A stretch of 64,000 bases of DNA from CAYRES01 sp964423425 (GTDB lineage: Bacteria > Actinomycetota > Thermoleophilia > RBG-16-64-13): the NCBI GenBank assembly GCA_964423425.1, contig CAYRES010000004.1, positions 159,010 to 223,009 on the forward strand, read 5' to 3'. Positions within the stretch are counted from its first letter, which is position 1. Every line of letters starts with the position of its first letter. A model generated the notes under the pieces. The model had not been told where the DNA came from and did no database searches. It was given only the letters and a program-made list of their open reading frames with translations. The position numbers and the translations under genes are program-made. Of this stretch, positions 1-8,640 are shown in pieces.

Positions 1-1
1 C

Positions 2-1447
2 ATCTGGGTGCGCAACATGCCGGCGGTACTGCGAGAAGAGAACTGGCTGGTCACGGCCACACTTGTGGAGACGCCCTATGGCCACAAGGTGATCAACATC
101 GAGCCCGGAGCACAGTCGGAGGAGTCGTTCTGCGTGGCACTCGATATCGGCACGACCACGGTATGGGGCGAACTGCTCGATATGAACAGCGGGGAGGTGT
201 TGGCTCAGTCCTCCTCCTACAACCGGCAGATCCGCTTCGGTGAGGACGTGATCAGCCGGATCATCTACGCCTCCGATGTGGAGAGCCGCGAGCATCTCCA
301 GAACGCCGTGGTCGAGACCATCAACATCATCATCGACGACATGGTAGCCGCCGCCGGCATCGTTCGCTCCAAGATCGCCCATATCCAGGCGGCCGGCAAC
401 ACCGCCATGACCTGCTTCGTCCTCGGCATCGACCCCCGCTATCTTCGCCTCGCCCCGTATGTGCCGCCGGTGGACTTCGTGGCGCCGGTGCGGGCGGTAA
501 ACCTGGGGGACGGCGTTCGCGTGGGCCGTCATTGCCACATGTACTGTTTCCCGGCGGTGGCGAGCTACGTGGGGGGCGACATAGTGGCGGGTATCGCCGG
601 CTCGGGGGTGTCGACGACCGAGATGATCACCCTCTACATCGATGTGGGCACCAACGGTGAGGTGGTCATCGGTAACCGCGAGTGGCTGATCGCCGCCTCC
701 TGTTCGGCCGGTCCGGCTTTCGAGGGTGGTGGAATCGCCTGTGGGGTGAGGGCCACCGCAGGCGCGGTCGAGAGCGTGCGGGTGGATCCGGTGTCCCATG
801 CGCCTTCGGTGGCGGTCATCGGTGATAGGCCGGCCTTGGGCATCTGTGGATCGGGCATCATCGATGCGGTTGCCGAGCTGCTGCGGACGGGAGTCATCGG
901 GCAAGATGGGCGCTTCCGGCACGAAGCCGGAGGCCACGTACGTATGAACGAGGGCAGGCCGGAGTACGTGCTCGTTCCCTCCGCGTACACGGCCAACGGA
1001 GCCGACATCATCGTGAGCGAGAGCGACATCGAGAATGTCATGCGGGCGAAGGCGTCGATCTTCGCCGGCATCCAGACCCTGCTCGACAGCGTGACCCTGG
1101 AATGGGGCGATCTCGAGCAGATCGTCATTGCCGGCGGCTTCGGCCGCTCGCTGCGCATTGAACAGGCTCAGATCATCGGCCTCTTTCCCGAGGTGGATCG
1201 AGACAAGTTCATCTTCATCGGTAATGGGTCGTTGTTGGGCGCCCGCCGGGCCTCATTCTCCAAGAATGTGTTGAAGTCGGCCCATCAGGTCGCGCAGATG
1301 ATGACCAACATCGAGCTCAGTGACAACCAGTCCTTCTACGATAACTACATGGCCGCTCTGTTTCTTCCACACACTGACCTCAGGCTGTTCCCGCGCATGC
1401 AGAGCCTGCTGGCGACGGTGGGGAAGGACGGAGAAGAGCAGGCATGA
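2..1447 (+). CDS. acsV: Corrinoid activation protein (RACo/AcsV), C-terminal part
   Basis: Partial gene: the frame is open to the left edge, so the true start and the expected N-terminal [2Fe-2S] ferredoxin domain lie outside the window. The visible 481 residues form the ASKHA-fold ATPase region of RACo-type proteins. These reductively reactivate the Co(II) corrinoid iron-sulfur protein (AcsCD) at the cost of ATP. Family landmarks are the phosphate-binding motif VALDIGTTTV, the second nucleotide loop YIDVGTNGEVVIG, the LGICGSGIIDAV segment and the C-terminal IVIAGGFGRSL motif. The downstream genes encode the AcsC/AcsD substrate and the rest of the methyl branch, which supports the assignment. 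Moorella and Carboxydothermus clusters also keep acsV beside acsCDE. Confidence 0.9.
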   Translation: MWVRNMPAVLREENWLVTATLVETPYGHKVINIEPGAQSEESFCVALDIGTTTVWGELLDMNSGEVLAQSSSYNRQIRFGEDVISRIIYASDVESREHLQNAVVETINIIIDDMVAAAGIVRSKIAHIQAAGNTAMTCFVLGIDPRYLRLAPYVPPVDFVAPVRAVNLGDGVRVGRHCHMYCFPAVASYVGGDIVAGIAGSGVSTTEMITLYIDVGTNGEVVIGNREWLIAASCSAGPAFEGGGIACGVRATAGAVESVRVDPVSHAPSVAVIGDRPALGICGSGIIDAVAELLRTGVIGQDGRFRHEAGGHVRMNEGRPEYVLVPSAYTANGADIIVSESDIENVMRAKASIFAGIQTLLDSVTLEWGDLEQIVIAGGFGRSLRIEQAQIIGLFPEVDRDKFIFIGNGSLLGARRASFSKNVLKSAHQVAQMMTNIELSDNQSFYDNYMAALFLPHTDLRLFPRMQSLLATVGKDGEEQA

Positions 1448-1586
1448 CGGCGCACTGTGTTTCAAGGCGGGTGCTGGGCTCAGATGAGGGAATTCGAGCC
1501 GACGGAAGAGGCGTGGGCGTCAAGGGGAGCGCGGGCAGGGTTATCAGTCGATGGTCATGTCGGCCGAGAGCGAGGAGAGGTAATCC

Positions 1587-2210
1587 GTGGTCAAGGGTAC
1601 GCTGAGAGAGTTCTTGGATGCATTGGCCTCACGGGCGCCTGTTCCCGGTGGCGGAAGTGCGGCTGCTCTGGTAGGAGCGCTCGGCGCTGCACTGACGAGT
1701 ATGGTGGCTGCCTTGACGGTCGATTCGCCTGCCTACGCCGATGTGGCGGCGTCCATGAAGGTGCTTCTCGGGCGTTCCGAGGCTCTGCGGGAGGAGCTTC
1801 AGTCACTGGTGGAGCAAGATTCACGTGCCTATGGGGGAGTAGCGGCCGCCTTCAGGATGCCGAAGTCCACGGCGGCGGAGGAAGAGGCGAGAGGCCAAGC
1901 GCTACAGCAGGCGCTCGTGGGTGCCACCGAGACTCCCCTTCAGGTGCAACGTGCGGCCTACACTGTGGCTGAGTTGGCGGCAAGGGCGGCGGAGCAGGGT
2001 AACCGGAACGTGGTGAGCGACGCCGGCGTGGCTGCGCTCCTCGCCGAGGCCGCATGCCGGGCGGCCGCCCTTAATGTGCGGATAAACACGCCCTATCTCG
2101 CCGACGGGGCTGCGGCCCAGGCATATCGGGCCGAGGCGGACGAGTTGGTGAAGAGCACGAGTCGGCTCGCAGCCGAGGCCCTCGCTCTCACCGACGAGGT
2201 GCTTGAGTGA
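1587..2210 (+). CDS. fchA: Methenyl-THF cyclohydrolase / formiminotransferase-cyclodeaminase family (FchA)
   Basis: 207 aa. The N-terminus VPGGGSAAALVGALGAALTSM is the glycine-rich signature of the all-helical FTCD_C/FchA family. In acetogens this family hydrolyses between 10-formyl-THF and 5,10-methenyl-THF. A GTG start is chosen because GAGGAGAGG lies 6 bases upstream. Helices rich in Ala continue to the C-terminus (NVVSDAGVAALLAEAACRAA), and the length is normal. It sits directly before folD. Because that FolD lacks the cyclohydrolase residues, FchA is probably the only cyclohydrolase of this methyl branch. That last point is inference; the family assignment is clear. Confidence 0.88.
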   Translation: MVKGTLREFLDALASRAPVPGGGSAAALVGALGAALTSMVAALTVDSPAYADVAASMKVLLGRSEALREELQSLVEQDSRAYGGVAAAFRMPKSTAAEEEARGQALQQALVGATETPLQVQRAAYTVAELAARAAEQGNRNVVSDAGVAALLAEAACRAAALNVRINTPYLADGAAAQAYRAEADELVKSTSRLAAEALALTDEVLE

Positions 2211-2331
2211 CCGATCTGAGGAGTGGCGGATTGGGGAGGTCGGGTCGATCGGCCTGCAGGCCTCGGCGGAGAAGTGGGCTGCATGAAGGCGTGCACAAGA
2301 GGAGTCTGCGGAGCGTGGGGAAGGAGCGCGC

Positions 2332-3312
2332 ATGACGGCGCTGTTGATAGACGGAAGAGCGGTGTCCATGCAGCTGCGGCAAGAACTCACCGCTGAGCTG
2401 GAGCACCTTGCCACCATGGGGATAGTACCGAGTCTAGCCACGATACATGTGGGCGGGGATGCCGGTGCAGCAGTGTACCAGCAGGCCTTACAGGCATACT
2501 GCGAGAAGTTGGGTCTGGGGTACAGGCATGTGGCCTTTCCTTCCCAGGCAGAAGCGGGCGAGGTACTCGCCTGCGTGCGTGAACTGAACGCGAATGAAGA
2601 GGTCTCGGGAGTGCTCCCCCTGCGTCCCTTCCCCGACGTGTCCTTGGAGCGTGAAGTTCTCGCGGCGCTCGATGTGCGAAAAGATGTCGATTGCCTCCAC
2701 CCTTGGTCGTTGGGCGAACTGGCACTGGGTCGCCCCACCTTCGTATCCGCCACCCCAGCGGCCTGCATGGAACTCCTGGATCATCATCTGCGCCTTCAGG
2801 GCCTCGACCCCGATACCGGGTTTGAGGGGGCGTCGTTCTGTGTGGTCGGCCGTTCGAGCAGTGTGGGTAGGCCTCTGGCTCTTCTGGCCCTCAACCGCAA
2901 TGCCACGGTGACTATCGTGCACACGGGCACGGGCAGAGCCGGCACACTCGCGACGCATACTTCCGGCGCCGATTACTTGGTGGTGGCGGCGGGAGTGCCC
3001 GGCTTCATCGGTGCAGAACACGTGAAGCCCGGTTCCGTCGTGCTCGATGTGGGCATCAATCAAGTGTGGTCGTGCCCTCATTGCGGCTACGCCGACCGGA
3101 ATCCGGAGGGTCCCTGTGCCCGTTGCGGCGGCGACCTCGATGGAGCCGAGTCGTCAATCGTGGGCGACGTGAGATTCGATGAAGTTAGGGAGAAAGCGGC
3201 CGCTGTGAGCCCGGTTCCCGGTGGTGTGGGCGCAGTGACCAACGCCATGCTGGCGCGAAACGTCATCCGGGCGGCTGCCGCCCTCCGCCGGGCCGGAGAA
3301 CGGGAGGGTTGA
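2332..3312 (+). CDS. folD: Methylene-THF dehydrogenase (FolD), cyclohydrolase site altered, zinc-ribbon insert
   Basis: 326 aa, longer than the usual ~285. The dinucleotide-binding half is intact: VVGRSSSVGRPLALL, KPGSVVLDVGIN and SPVPGGVGAVT. The catalytic half is not. In the normal Y-x3-K motif, Tyr49 is present but Lys (E. coli K54) is Leu53. The Gln of GILVQLP is Leu97, and the PCTP motif reads SATP. The KDVD Asp residues are kept. Between the VDVGIN strand and the GDVDF strand is an extra CX2C-X10-CX2C zinc ribbon (Cys248, 251, 262, 265). In E. coli and human FolD, loss of this Lys abolishes cyclohydrolase but spares dehydrogenase activity. I therefore infer a dehydrogenase-only enzyme working with the neighbouring FchA. 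ATG start with AAGGAG upstream. Confidence 0.85.
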   Translation: MTALLIDGRAVSMQLRQELTAELEHLATMGIVPSLATIHVGGDAGAAVYQQALQAYCEKLGLGYRHVAFPSQAEAGEVLACVRELNANEEVSGVLPLRPFPDVSLEREVLAALDVRKDVDCLHPWSLGELALGRPTFVSATPAACMELLDHHLRLQGLDPDTGFEGASFCVVGRSSSVGRPLALLALNRNATVTIVHTGTGRAGTLATHTSGADYLVVAAGVPGFIGAEHVKPGSVVLDVGINQVWSCPHCGYADRNPEGPCARCGGDLDGAESSIVGDVRFDEVREKAAAVSPVPGGVGAVTNAMLARNVIRAAAALRRAGEREG

Positions 3313-3352
3313 GGGTGCAGAGCACGTCGTGCGGAGCAGGGAGGATTGGGTA

Positions 3353-4288
3353 GTGAGCTTCGAGCCTTCCGGGGAAAGGTACAAGGGTCGGATTCGTGAG
3401 GTGCGGTTCGCCGGCTTGGTCCTGGGGGGAGAGGAAGCCTTTCCCTTCCACTACTTCGACGGCGCCATGCCGCATGTGCCCGCAGTGGGCTTCGAGGTGT
3501 GGGACACGCGTCCAGAGGAGTGGCCGCCGGCGCTGATGGACGCCTACGGTGAGGCGCTCGCCGATCCTCTCGCCTGGACACGCAAGGTGGTGGAGGAGTT
3601 CGGCGCCGAAGCTCTGTATCTACGGCTCATGAGTGCCGATCCGCACGGAGAGAATCGGCCCCTCGACGAGGTCGTGACCGGTGCCGTCCGAGTAGTGGCC
3701 TCAGCCAGGGTGCCGGTCATCGTCTCCGGCCCCGGCGACCCCGACACCGACGTGGAAGTGCTACAGGCGGTGGCAGAGGCGCTGAAGGACACTCCGGTTC
3801 TCCTTGCTTCGGCTGAGGAGTCCAACTACCGGGCTGTTGGTGCTGCCGCCCTGGCATACGGCCATGGTGTGGTGGCTTTCAGCCCCATCGATGTGAACCT
3901 CGCCAAGCAACTCAACGTACTCTTGGCCCGCCTGGGCGTATCCGAGGACCGGATTCTCATGGATCCCACCTCGGGAGCTCTGGGATACGGACTCGAATAC
4001 TCCTATACCGTGTTCGAACGGAGCCGGCTCGCCGCGCTCACCCAGAACGACACCGCCATGCAGGCTCCTATCGTCGCTGTGGTCGGTCCCGATGCCTGGA
4101 AGGTCAAGGAGGCGAGGGCGGGCCGTGAAGAGCTCCCGGGCACGGGTGACCCCGAGCTCCGAGCCGTCATGTGGGAGGCACTCACTGCCGTGCCTCTGAT
4201 GCTGGCGGGCGCTGAGCTCCTCATCGTCCGACATCCCCGGTCCGCGTGGCTGGTGCGCGAGGTTGCCGGTTTGATGGCTGGGGAGTAG
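3353..4288 (+). CDS. acsD: CODH/ACS delta subunit: corrinoid iron-sulfur protein small subunit
   Basis: 311 aa from the chosen GTG, which has AGGGAGG 8 bases upstream. An in-frame GTG at 3329 would add eight residues without a good ribosome site. The protein is a TIM-barrel corrinoid partner. It heterodimerises with AcsC and carries the methyl group from methyl-THF (via AcsE) to the A-cluster of AcsB. Family features include HYFDGAMPHVPAVGFEVWD near the N-terminus, ALYLRLMSADPHGENRPLDEVV, and DRILMDPTSGALGYGLEYSY, followed by MQAPIVAVVGPDAWKVKEA. It is followed 4 bases later by acsB. The order D-B-C differs from the Moorella order but keeps the three subunits together. Confidence 0.9.
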   Translation: MSFEPSGERYKGRIREVRFAGLVLGGEEAFPFHYFDGAMPHVPAVGFEVWDTRPEEWPPALMDAYGEALADPLAWTRKVVEEFGAEALYLRLMSADPHGENRPLDEVVTGAVRVVASARVPVIVSGPGDPDTDVEVLQAVAEALKDTPVLLASAEESNYRAVGAAALAYGHGVVAFSPIDVNLAKQLNVLLARLGVSEDRILMDPTSGALGYGLEYSYTVFERSRLAALTQNDTAMQAPIVAVVGPDAWKVKEARAGREELPGTGDPELRAVMWEALTAVPLMLAGAELLIVRHPRSAWLVREVAGLMAGE

Positions 4289-4292
4289 ACCG

Positions 4293-4318
4293 GTGCCCTG
4301 TCTTGCCGAACAGGGCAC
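4293..4318 (+). promoter_or_regulatory. Hairpin occluding the acsB start codon
   Basis: A perfect inverted repeat of 9 bp, GTGCCCTGT at 4293-4301 and ACAGGGCAC at 4310-4318, with an 8-base loop. The GTG start of acsB is the first three bases of the left arm. No T-tract follows, so an intrinsic terminator is unlikely. A translational or mRNA-processing role between acsD and acsB is possible but only inferred. Confidence 0.45.
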
Positions 4319-6488
4319 GTGCCTTTCGACAGGGGGTGGCGCTGGGGTACTTTACGCTCTTCTCGAACAGGCACGCCTCTGCCTTGACGAGTTCGAGTCA
4401 GCACCACCTACAGCGTCTGAAGCCGGCCCTGTGACCCACACGGAGTTCCTGCCGGTGGCTTCGGCAGTCTCGGGGATCGAGATTCGGACTCCCGGTGACG
4501 CGGAGAAGGCGCTCTCCCAGCTGGAGAGAAGAGCGAGACGTTCGCTTGACCGGGGAGCTTTGAATCGGGTCCGGGAGAGGGACTTTGATGGATGCGACGA
4601 GCGCCTGGGCCTGGTGGGTCTGGCGGCTGCCGAGATCATCGCGGCCGCATGGGTTGGCCGCGGCGCTGTGCGGGAAGCTGGATGTGGGTCGGAAGCGGGA
4701 GATCGGTGGGAACCGGGACTCCTCGACGACCGCCTGGTGCGGTCGTGGACCATGGAGCTCCTGCAGGGCAGGAAGGCCGGAACCGCACTTCTCATCGGTG
4801 AGGCCGCGCGGGGCGACGGTGGAGCGGCCGTCGCCCGTGCTCTCAGGGCGGCGTCACTCATCGTGTTCTCGGCCGCCCCCTGCAGTTCCCTGTTTGACCC
4901 GGGGCCGAGCCGAGAGCCGGGCGGGAGGTCCCCGAGCCGGAGTGAAGCTTTCTTCGCCGGCTTCGCTCTGCGCTTCGCCGCCCTTGCCGGTGGCCCAGCG
5001 GCGTTTGGCCCAGCGGCCCTGGCGGCGTGGATGCGAGGGCGGGCGCCCTTCTTCGCGCTACTTCTCGGTCCTGTGGGCGACAGGGAAGCTCTTCTTCTTT
5101 CGGGACTCCACAGTCTGGGCATTCCCATCATCCGGCGTGACGCGATCGGGCCGCTCGGTAGGGGCGAGTGCCCGGGCGAGGAGCGCAGCAGCACACCCAA
5201 CTCGTGGGTGCGTTCTGTGCTGCGGGAGGGCGGCATCCAGGTGCCTGTCGACCCACCGCGTATGCCGGTGGCCTGCGGCCCCGAGTTCGGGGGGGAGCGC
5301 GTGGTCGGAAGGGAGGTGTGCTGGCAACTCGGTTCTCCGCACTGCAACGGGGTGGAAGTCGTGATCGTATCGCGGAACGTGGGCGAGGATGGAGTGAGGC
5401 TGATACCCACCGGTGCGGACAGGGAGATCGCTGCCGGTGCCCGGCTGCCGCTGGGTCTCATGGTGGAAGTGTCGGGCAGAGAGATGCACGACGACTTCGC
5501 TCCGCTCATGGAGCGCCGACTGCACGAAATCCTGAATTCCGTGCGTGGCCTCGTACACATGGGAGGCAGAGATGATACAGGCCTCGTCGTCTCCCACGAC
5601 TCCTGGGCGGCCGGACTGACGCTGGAGCATGTGGCCCTGTATGTTCACGCACGACTGCACTCCCTCTTTGCGCCTGTCGTCGACTGCATCCGGGTCACCG
5701 CCACGACGGAGGGCCGCGCAGTGGAAGAGCTCGCCGGCCGGGCGCGCACATTGTTCGAGAAGCGCGACCGCCGCGCGTGCTCCCTCCGAGACGAGGACGT
5801 GGACGAGTTCTATTCGTGCGCCATCTGCCAGAGCATCGTTCCGTTCCACGTGTGCGTGCTGAGCCCGGAGCGTCCCGGCCCCTGCGGATGCTTTACGTGG
5901 GTAGACGCGCGTGCCGGCTATCGCCTCGACCCTACCGGTCCCCACCGGCCCATATCGAAGGGGGTGGTGCTCGATGCGAGGCTTGGCAGATTCGCCGGGG
6001 TCGATTCCTTCCTGCACCGGGCTTCTCAAGGGCGGGTGAATGCAGCGGGCTTGTATTCCCTCATGCATGATCCGGTGAGTTCCTGTGCCTGTTTCGAGCT
6101 TGTGACCGGGATCCTGCCGGCGTGCGGCGGGGTTATGGTGGTGGGCTCACGTGACGAGGGGCCTACCCCAATCGGTCTCAGCCTGTCCGAGCTCCGGGAG
6201 ATCGTGGGCGGGGGAACCTCCACGCCGGGTTGTGTGGGTCACTCCAAGCGTTACCTGGTGAGCCGGAAGTATCTGGCCGCCGAGGGGGGCATCGCGAGGG
6301 TGGTGTGGATGCCGGAACGCCTGAAGAACGAGATGGCTCGGGCGTTGGAAGAGGCCGCAGGAAGGGCCGGATGCGCCGGGCTTCTGGAGAAGATCGCCAC
6401 CGAGGCGGTCACGGTGGAGGAAGCCGAACTTCGGGCCTATCTGGAGCACGTGCAGCACCCGGCCCTCACGATGCCGCCTCTGTTGTGA
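4293..6488 (+). CDS. acsB: CODH/ACS acetyl-CoA synthase subunit (A-cluster enzyme)
   Basis: 731 aa, against 729 in Moorella AcsB. It condenses a methyl group, CO and CoA into acetyl-CoA at a Ni-Ni-[4Fe-4S] A-cluster. The cluster cysteines are all present at a constant offset of +3 from Moorella: C509, C512, C521, C531 and the C598-x-C600 pair. That offset supports the GTG start at 4293. The middle residue of the CXC motif is Ala rather than the Moorella Gly; only backbone atoms are needed there. The C-terminus ends in the family signature HPALTMPPLL. The N-terminal CODH-contact domain is much less conserved. The start codon lies in the 5' arm of a 9-bp hairpin. acsA is not in the window, so its CODH partner must be encoded elsewhere. 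Confidence 0.93.
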   Translation: MPCLAEQGTCLSTGGGAGVLYALLEQARLCLDEFESAPPTASEAGPVTHTEFLPVASAVSGIEIRTPGDAEKALSQLERRARRSLDRGALNRVRERDFDGCDERLGLVGLAAAEIIAAAWVGRGAVREAGCGSEAGDRWEPGLLDDRLVRSWTMELLQGRKAGTALLIGEAARGDGGAAVARALRAASLIVFSAAPCSSLFDPGPSREPGGRSPSRSEAFFAGFALRFAALAGGPAAFGPAALAAWMRGRAPFFALLLGPVGDREALLLSGLHSLGIPIIRRDAIGPLGRGECPGEERSSTPNSWVRSVLREGGIQVPVDPPRMPVACGPEFGGERVVGREVCWQLGSPHCNGVEVVIVSRNVGEDGVRLIPTGADREIAAGARLPLGLMVEVSGREMHDDFAPLMERRLHEILNSVRGLVHMGGRDDTGLVVSHDSWAAGLTLEHVALYVHARLHSLFAPVVDCIRVTATTEGRAVEELAGRARTLFEKRDRRACSLRDEDVDEFYSCAICQSIVPFHVCVLSPERPGPCGCFTWVDARAGYRLDPTGPHRPISKGVVLDARLGRFAGVDSFLHRASQGRVNAAGLYSLMHDPVSSCACFELVTGILPACGGVMVVGSRDEGPTPIGLSLSELREIVGGGTSTPGCVGHSKRYLVSRKYLAAEGGIARVVWMPERLKNEMARALEEAAGRAGCAGLLEKIATEAVTVEEAELRAYLEHVQHPALTMPPLL

Positions 6489-6607
6489 GGGGTGGACACC
6501 CCGGGCGAACTGTGGCTTCCGGTGTGGCGGACGGCAGGACGTCCTAGTTCCCGCCCTCACGGTCGGCTATCCTTGGGGGAGGAGATGGAACGAGAAAGGA
6601 GACCGCC

Positions 6608-7963
6608 GTGGCCCTGAGTGGGCTACAGATCTTCAAGCTGCTTCCAAAGACGAACTGCAAAGACTGCGGGTATCCCACCTGCATGGCTTTTGCCATGCAA
6701 CTCGCCGCCGGCAAGGTCCGCGTGGAGGCGTGCCCTCATCTCCCCCAGGAAGCGGGAGCACAGCTCTCCGACGCTGTCTCTGCCCCTGTGTCCCGGGTCA
6801 CAGTGGGGTCAGGGGCAAGCGCTCTGGCGATCGGTGAAGAAACGGTGTTGTACCGGCACGAGAAGCGCTTCGAACACGCTCCCGGGCTGGCGGTTCTTGC
6901 CGGCGGCTCCTTGAGCGACGTCGAATTTGCGGAGCGCCTCGAGGCTTTCTCCGCGCTCACTTTCGAGCGGGTGGGCGAACCGCTTCGCCCGAACATGCTT
7001 GCTATCAGCGCCTCCGACGGCGCCGTACTGGAGGCGCGGGTGGCCCGCGCTGCGTCTTTGGATGCAGCAGTGAAGGCGGCCCTCATCGTGATGCACGACG
7101 ACCCGGCCGTCCTGCGGCGTGCCTGCGCGCCTGTGGCCGACGGGCGTCCGCTCCTGTATGCGGCCGATCCCACGAACTGGCGTGATATGGGGGCTCTCGC
7201 CCGCGATCTGGGGGCGCCGCTTGCGGTGAAGGCCGCGGGCATAGAAGAGCTCATCGGGCTGGTGGAGAAGCTCTCCGGAGCCGGGGTGGAGCAGCTCGTG
7301 CTCGATTCGTCCCCCGTCGATGTGCGGGCCGCTGTGCGAGACCAGGTGTTCGCCCGCCGGGCGGCGGTCAAGAGTCGCCTGCGCTCTCTGGGCTACCCCA
7401 CGATCGCCTTTGCCTGCCGTCTTGCCTCCGACCCGGCATTGGCTGCGGTCGTCGCCGGGGTTCTCCTCTGTCGCTACGCCGGCATCATCGTGCTCGACAC
7501 CGTGGATCCGGCGCTCTGGCTTCCCCTGTGCGTGCTGAGTCAGAACATCTACACCGATCCCCAGAGACCCATGCAGGTAGAAGAGGGCGTCTACCCCATC
7601 GGGGAGCCGGGCCCGGACAGCCCGGTGCTCGTCACCACCAACTTCTCGCTCACCTACTTCACCGTCTCCGGCGAGGTGGAGGCCAGCCGGGTGCCGAGTT
7701 GGCTGCTGGTGATGAACGCGGAAGGCCAGTCGGTGCTCACGGCGTGGGCGGCGGGCAAGTTCGTGCCGGAGGCCATCGCCGCCTTCATCCGGCGGAGCGG
7801 TATCGAGGAGAAGGTGGGCCATCGTCGGCTCGTCATTCCCGGTTACGTGGCCCAGATAAGCGGGGAACTGGCCGAGGAACTATCGGGGTGGGATATCGAG
7901 GTCGGGGTGCGGGAAGCAGTGGATATCCCCCGCTACCTTCGTTCACTGGTGGGTTCGGGATGA
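6608..7963 (+). CDS. acsC: CODH/ACS gamma subunit: corrinoid iron-sulfur protein large subunit
   Basis: 451 aa. The N-terminal domain carries the [4Fe-4S] ligands in LLPKTNCKDCGYPTCMAFA plus a Cys at EACPHL, the AcsC signature whose cluster delivers electrons for corrinoid reduction. The TIM-barrel middle is followed by a B12-binding C-terminal region (for example LVTTNFSLTYFTVSGEVE and VIPGYVAQISGELAEEL). It forms the CFeSP with AcsD and is the substrate of AcsV and AcsE. GTG start with AAAGGAG about 6 bases upstream. The stop overlaps the metV start as ATGA, so the two are probably translationally coupled. Confidence 0.93.
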   Translation: MALSGLQIFKLLPKTNCKDCGYPTCMAFAMQLAAGKVRVEACPHLPQEAGAQLSDAVSAPVSRVTVGSGASALAIGEETVLYRHEKRFEHAPGLAVLAGGSLSDVEFAERLEAFSALTFERVGEPLRPNMLAISASDGAVLEARVARAASLDAAVKAALIVMHDDPAVLRRACAPVADGRPLLYAADPTNWRDMGALARDLGAPLAVKAAGIEELIGLVEKLSGAGVEQLVLDSSPVDVRAAVRDQVFARRAAVKSRLRSLGYPTIAFACRLASDPALAAVVAGVLLCRYAGIIVLDTVDPALWLPLCVLSQNIYTDPQRPMQVEEGVYPIGEPGPDSPVLVTTNFSLTYFTVSGEVEASRVPSWLLVMNAEGQSVLTAWAAGKFVPEAIAAFIRRSGIEEKVGHRRLVIPGYVAQISGELAEELSGWDIEVGVREAVDIPRYLRSLVGSG

Positions 7964-8640
7964 TCATCGCCAGGCAGAAACCCTTTACCGAGGTGCTGGA
8001 AGCCCTGGGTGATGCGCGCCGCGTCTACATCGTGGGTTGCGGCGAGTGTGCCACGCAGACGGCCACCGGGGGCGCGGAGGAGGTCGCCGATCTGGCGAGG
8101 CGTTTGGAGGAAGAGGGCAAGTCGGTGGTCGCGGTCGATGTGGCCCACAGTGTGTGCCAGGAGCTCGACATCAAGCGTCTGTTTCGGGCGCACGGGGAGG
8201 CCGTGGAGGCTGCCGATGTGTTTCTCGTGCTTTCGTGCGGTGCCGGCTCACAGGCCGTGATCGAAGCCACGGAGAAGAGGGTGGTAGCGGGTACAGATAC
8301 GCTCTTCTTGGGCAATGTGAGGCGCCACTTCGACTACCAGGAGAAGTGCTCCCTGTGCGGTGACTGCGTCATCGATCGTTTCGGCGGCGTCTGCCCGGTC
8401 GTGCGTTGCAGCAAGGGCCTGCTGAATGGACCCTGCGGAGGCGCCAACCACGGGCGGTGTGAGGTGGACGATGCTCGGGAGTGCGCTTGGACGATCATAT
8501 ACCGTCGCTTGGAGGCACAGGGACGTCTCGATGACCTGCGAACCATTCACGGCCCCAAGGCGTGGGATGGTGTGCAACGCCCCGGCCGGGCCGACTGGCG
8601 GGCGGAGAAGAAGGAGAAGAGGCGACGGAGCGGGGAGTGA
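7960..8640 (+). CDS. metV: MetV, methylene-THF reductase accessory (C-terminal-domain) protein
   Basis: 226 aa. The ATG overlaps the acsC stop (ATGA). The N-terminal half is an alpha/beta domain with RVYIVGCGECATQTATGG. The C-terminal half is the cysteine-rich MTHFR_C domain (CSLCGDCVIDRF, VCPVVRCSKG, LNGPCGG), a likely metal/Fe-S site. In acetogens MetV forms a complex with MetF and is needed for methylene-THF reduction. The tail is Lys/Arg-rich. metF follows with a GTGA overlap, as in Moorella and Clostridium clusters. A longer upstream in-frame opening exists but lies inside acsC and is not coding. Confidence 0.9.
   Translation: MIIARQKPFTEVLEALGDARRVYIVGCGECATQTATGGAEEVADLARRLEEEGKSVVAVDVAHSVCQELDIKRLFRAHGEAVEAADVFLVLSCGAGSQAVIEATEKRVVAGTDTLFLGNVRRHFDYQEKCSLCGDCVIDRFGGVCPVVRCSKGLLNGPCGGANHGRCEVDDARECAWTIIYRRLEAQGRLDDLRTIHGPKAWDGVQRPGRADWRAEKKEKRRRSGE

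Noticed and set aside
1457..1972. 171-codon plus-strand frame overlapping fchA
   Set aside because: It is out of frame with the clear FchA signature and has no motif; Gly/Arg/Cys-rich shadow composition.
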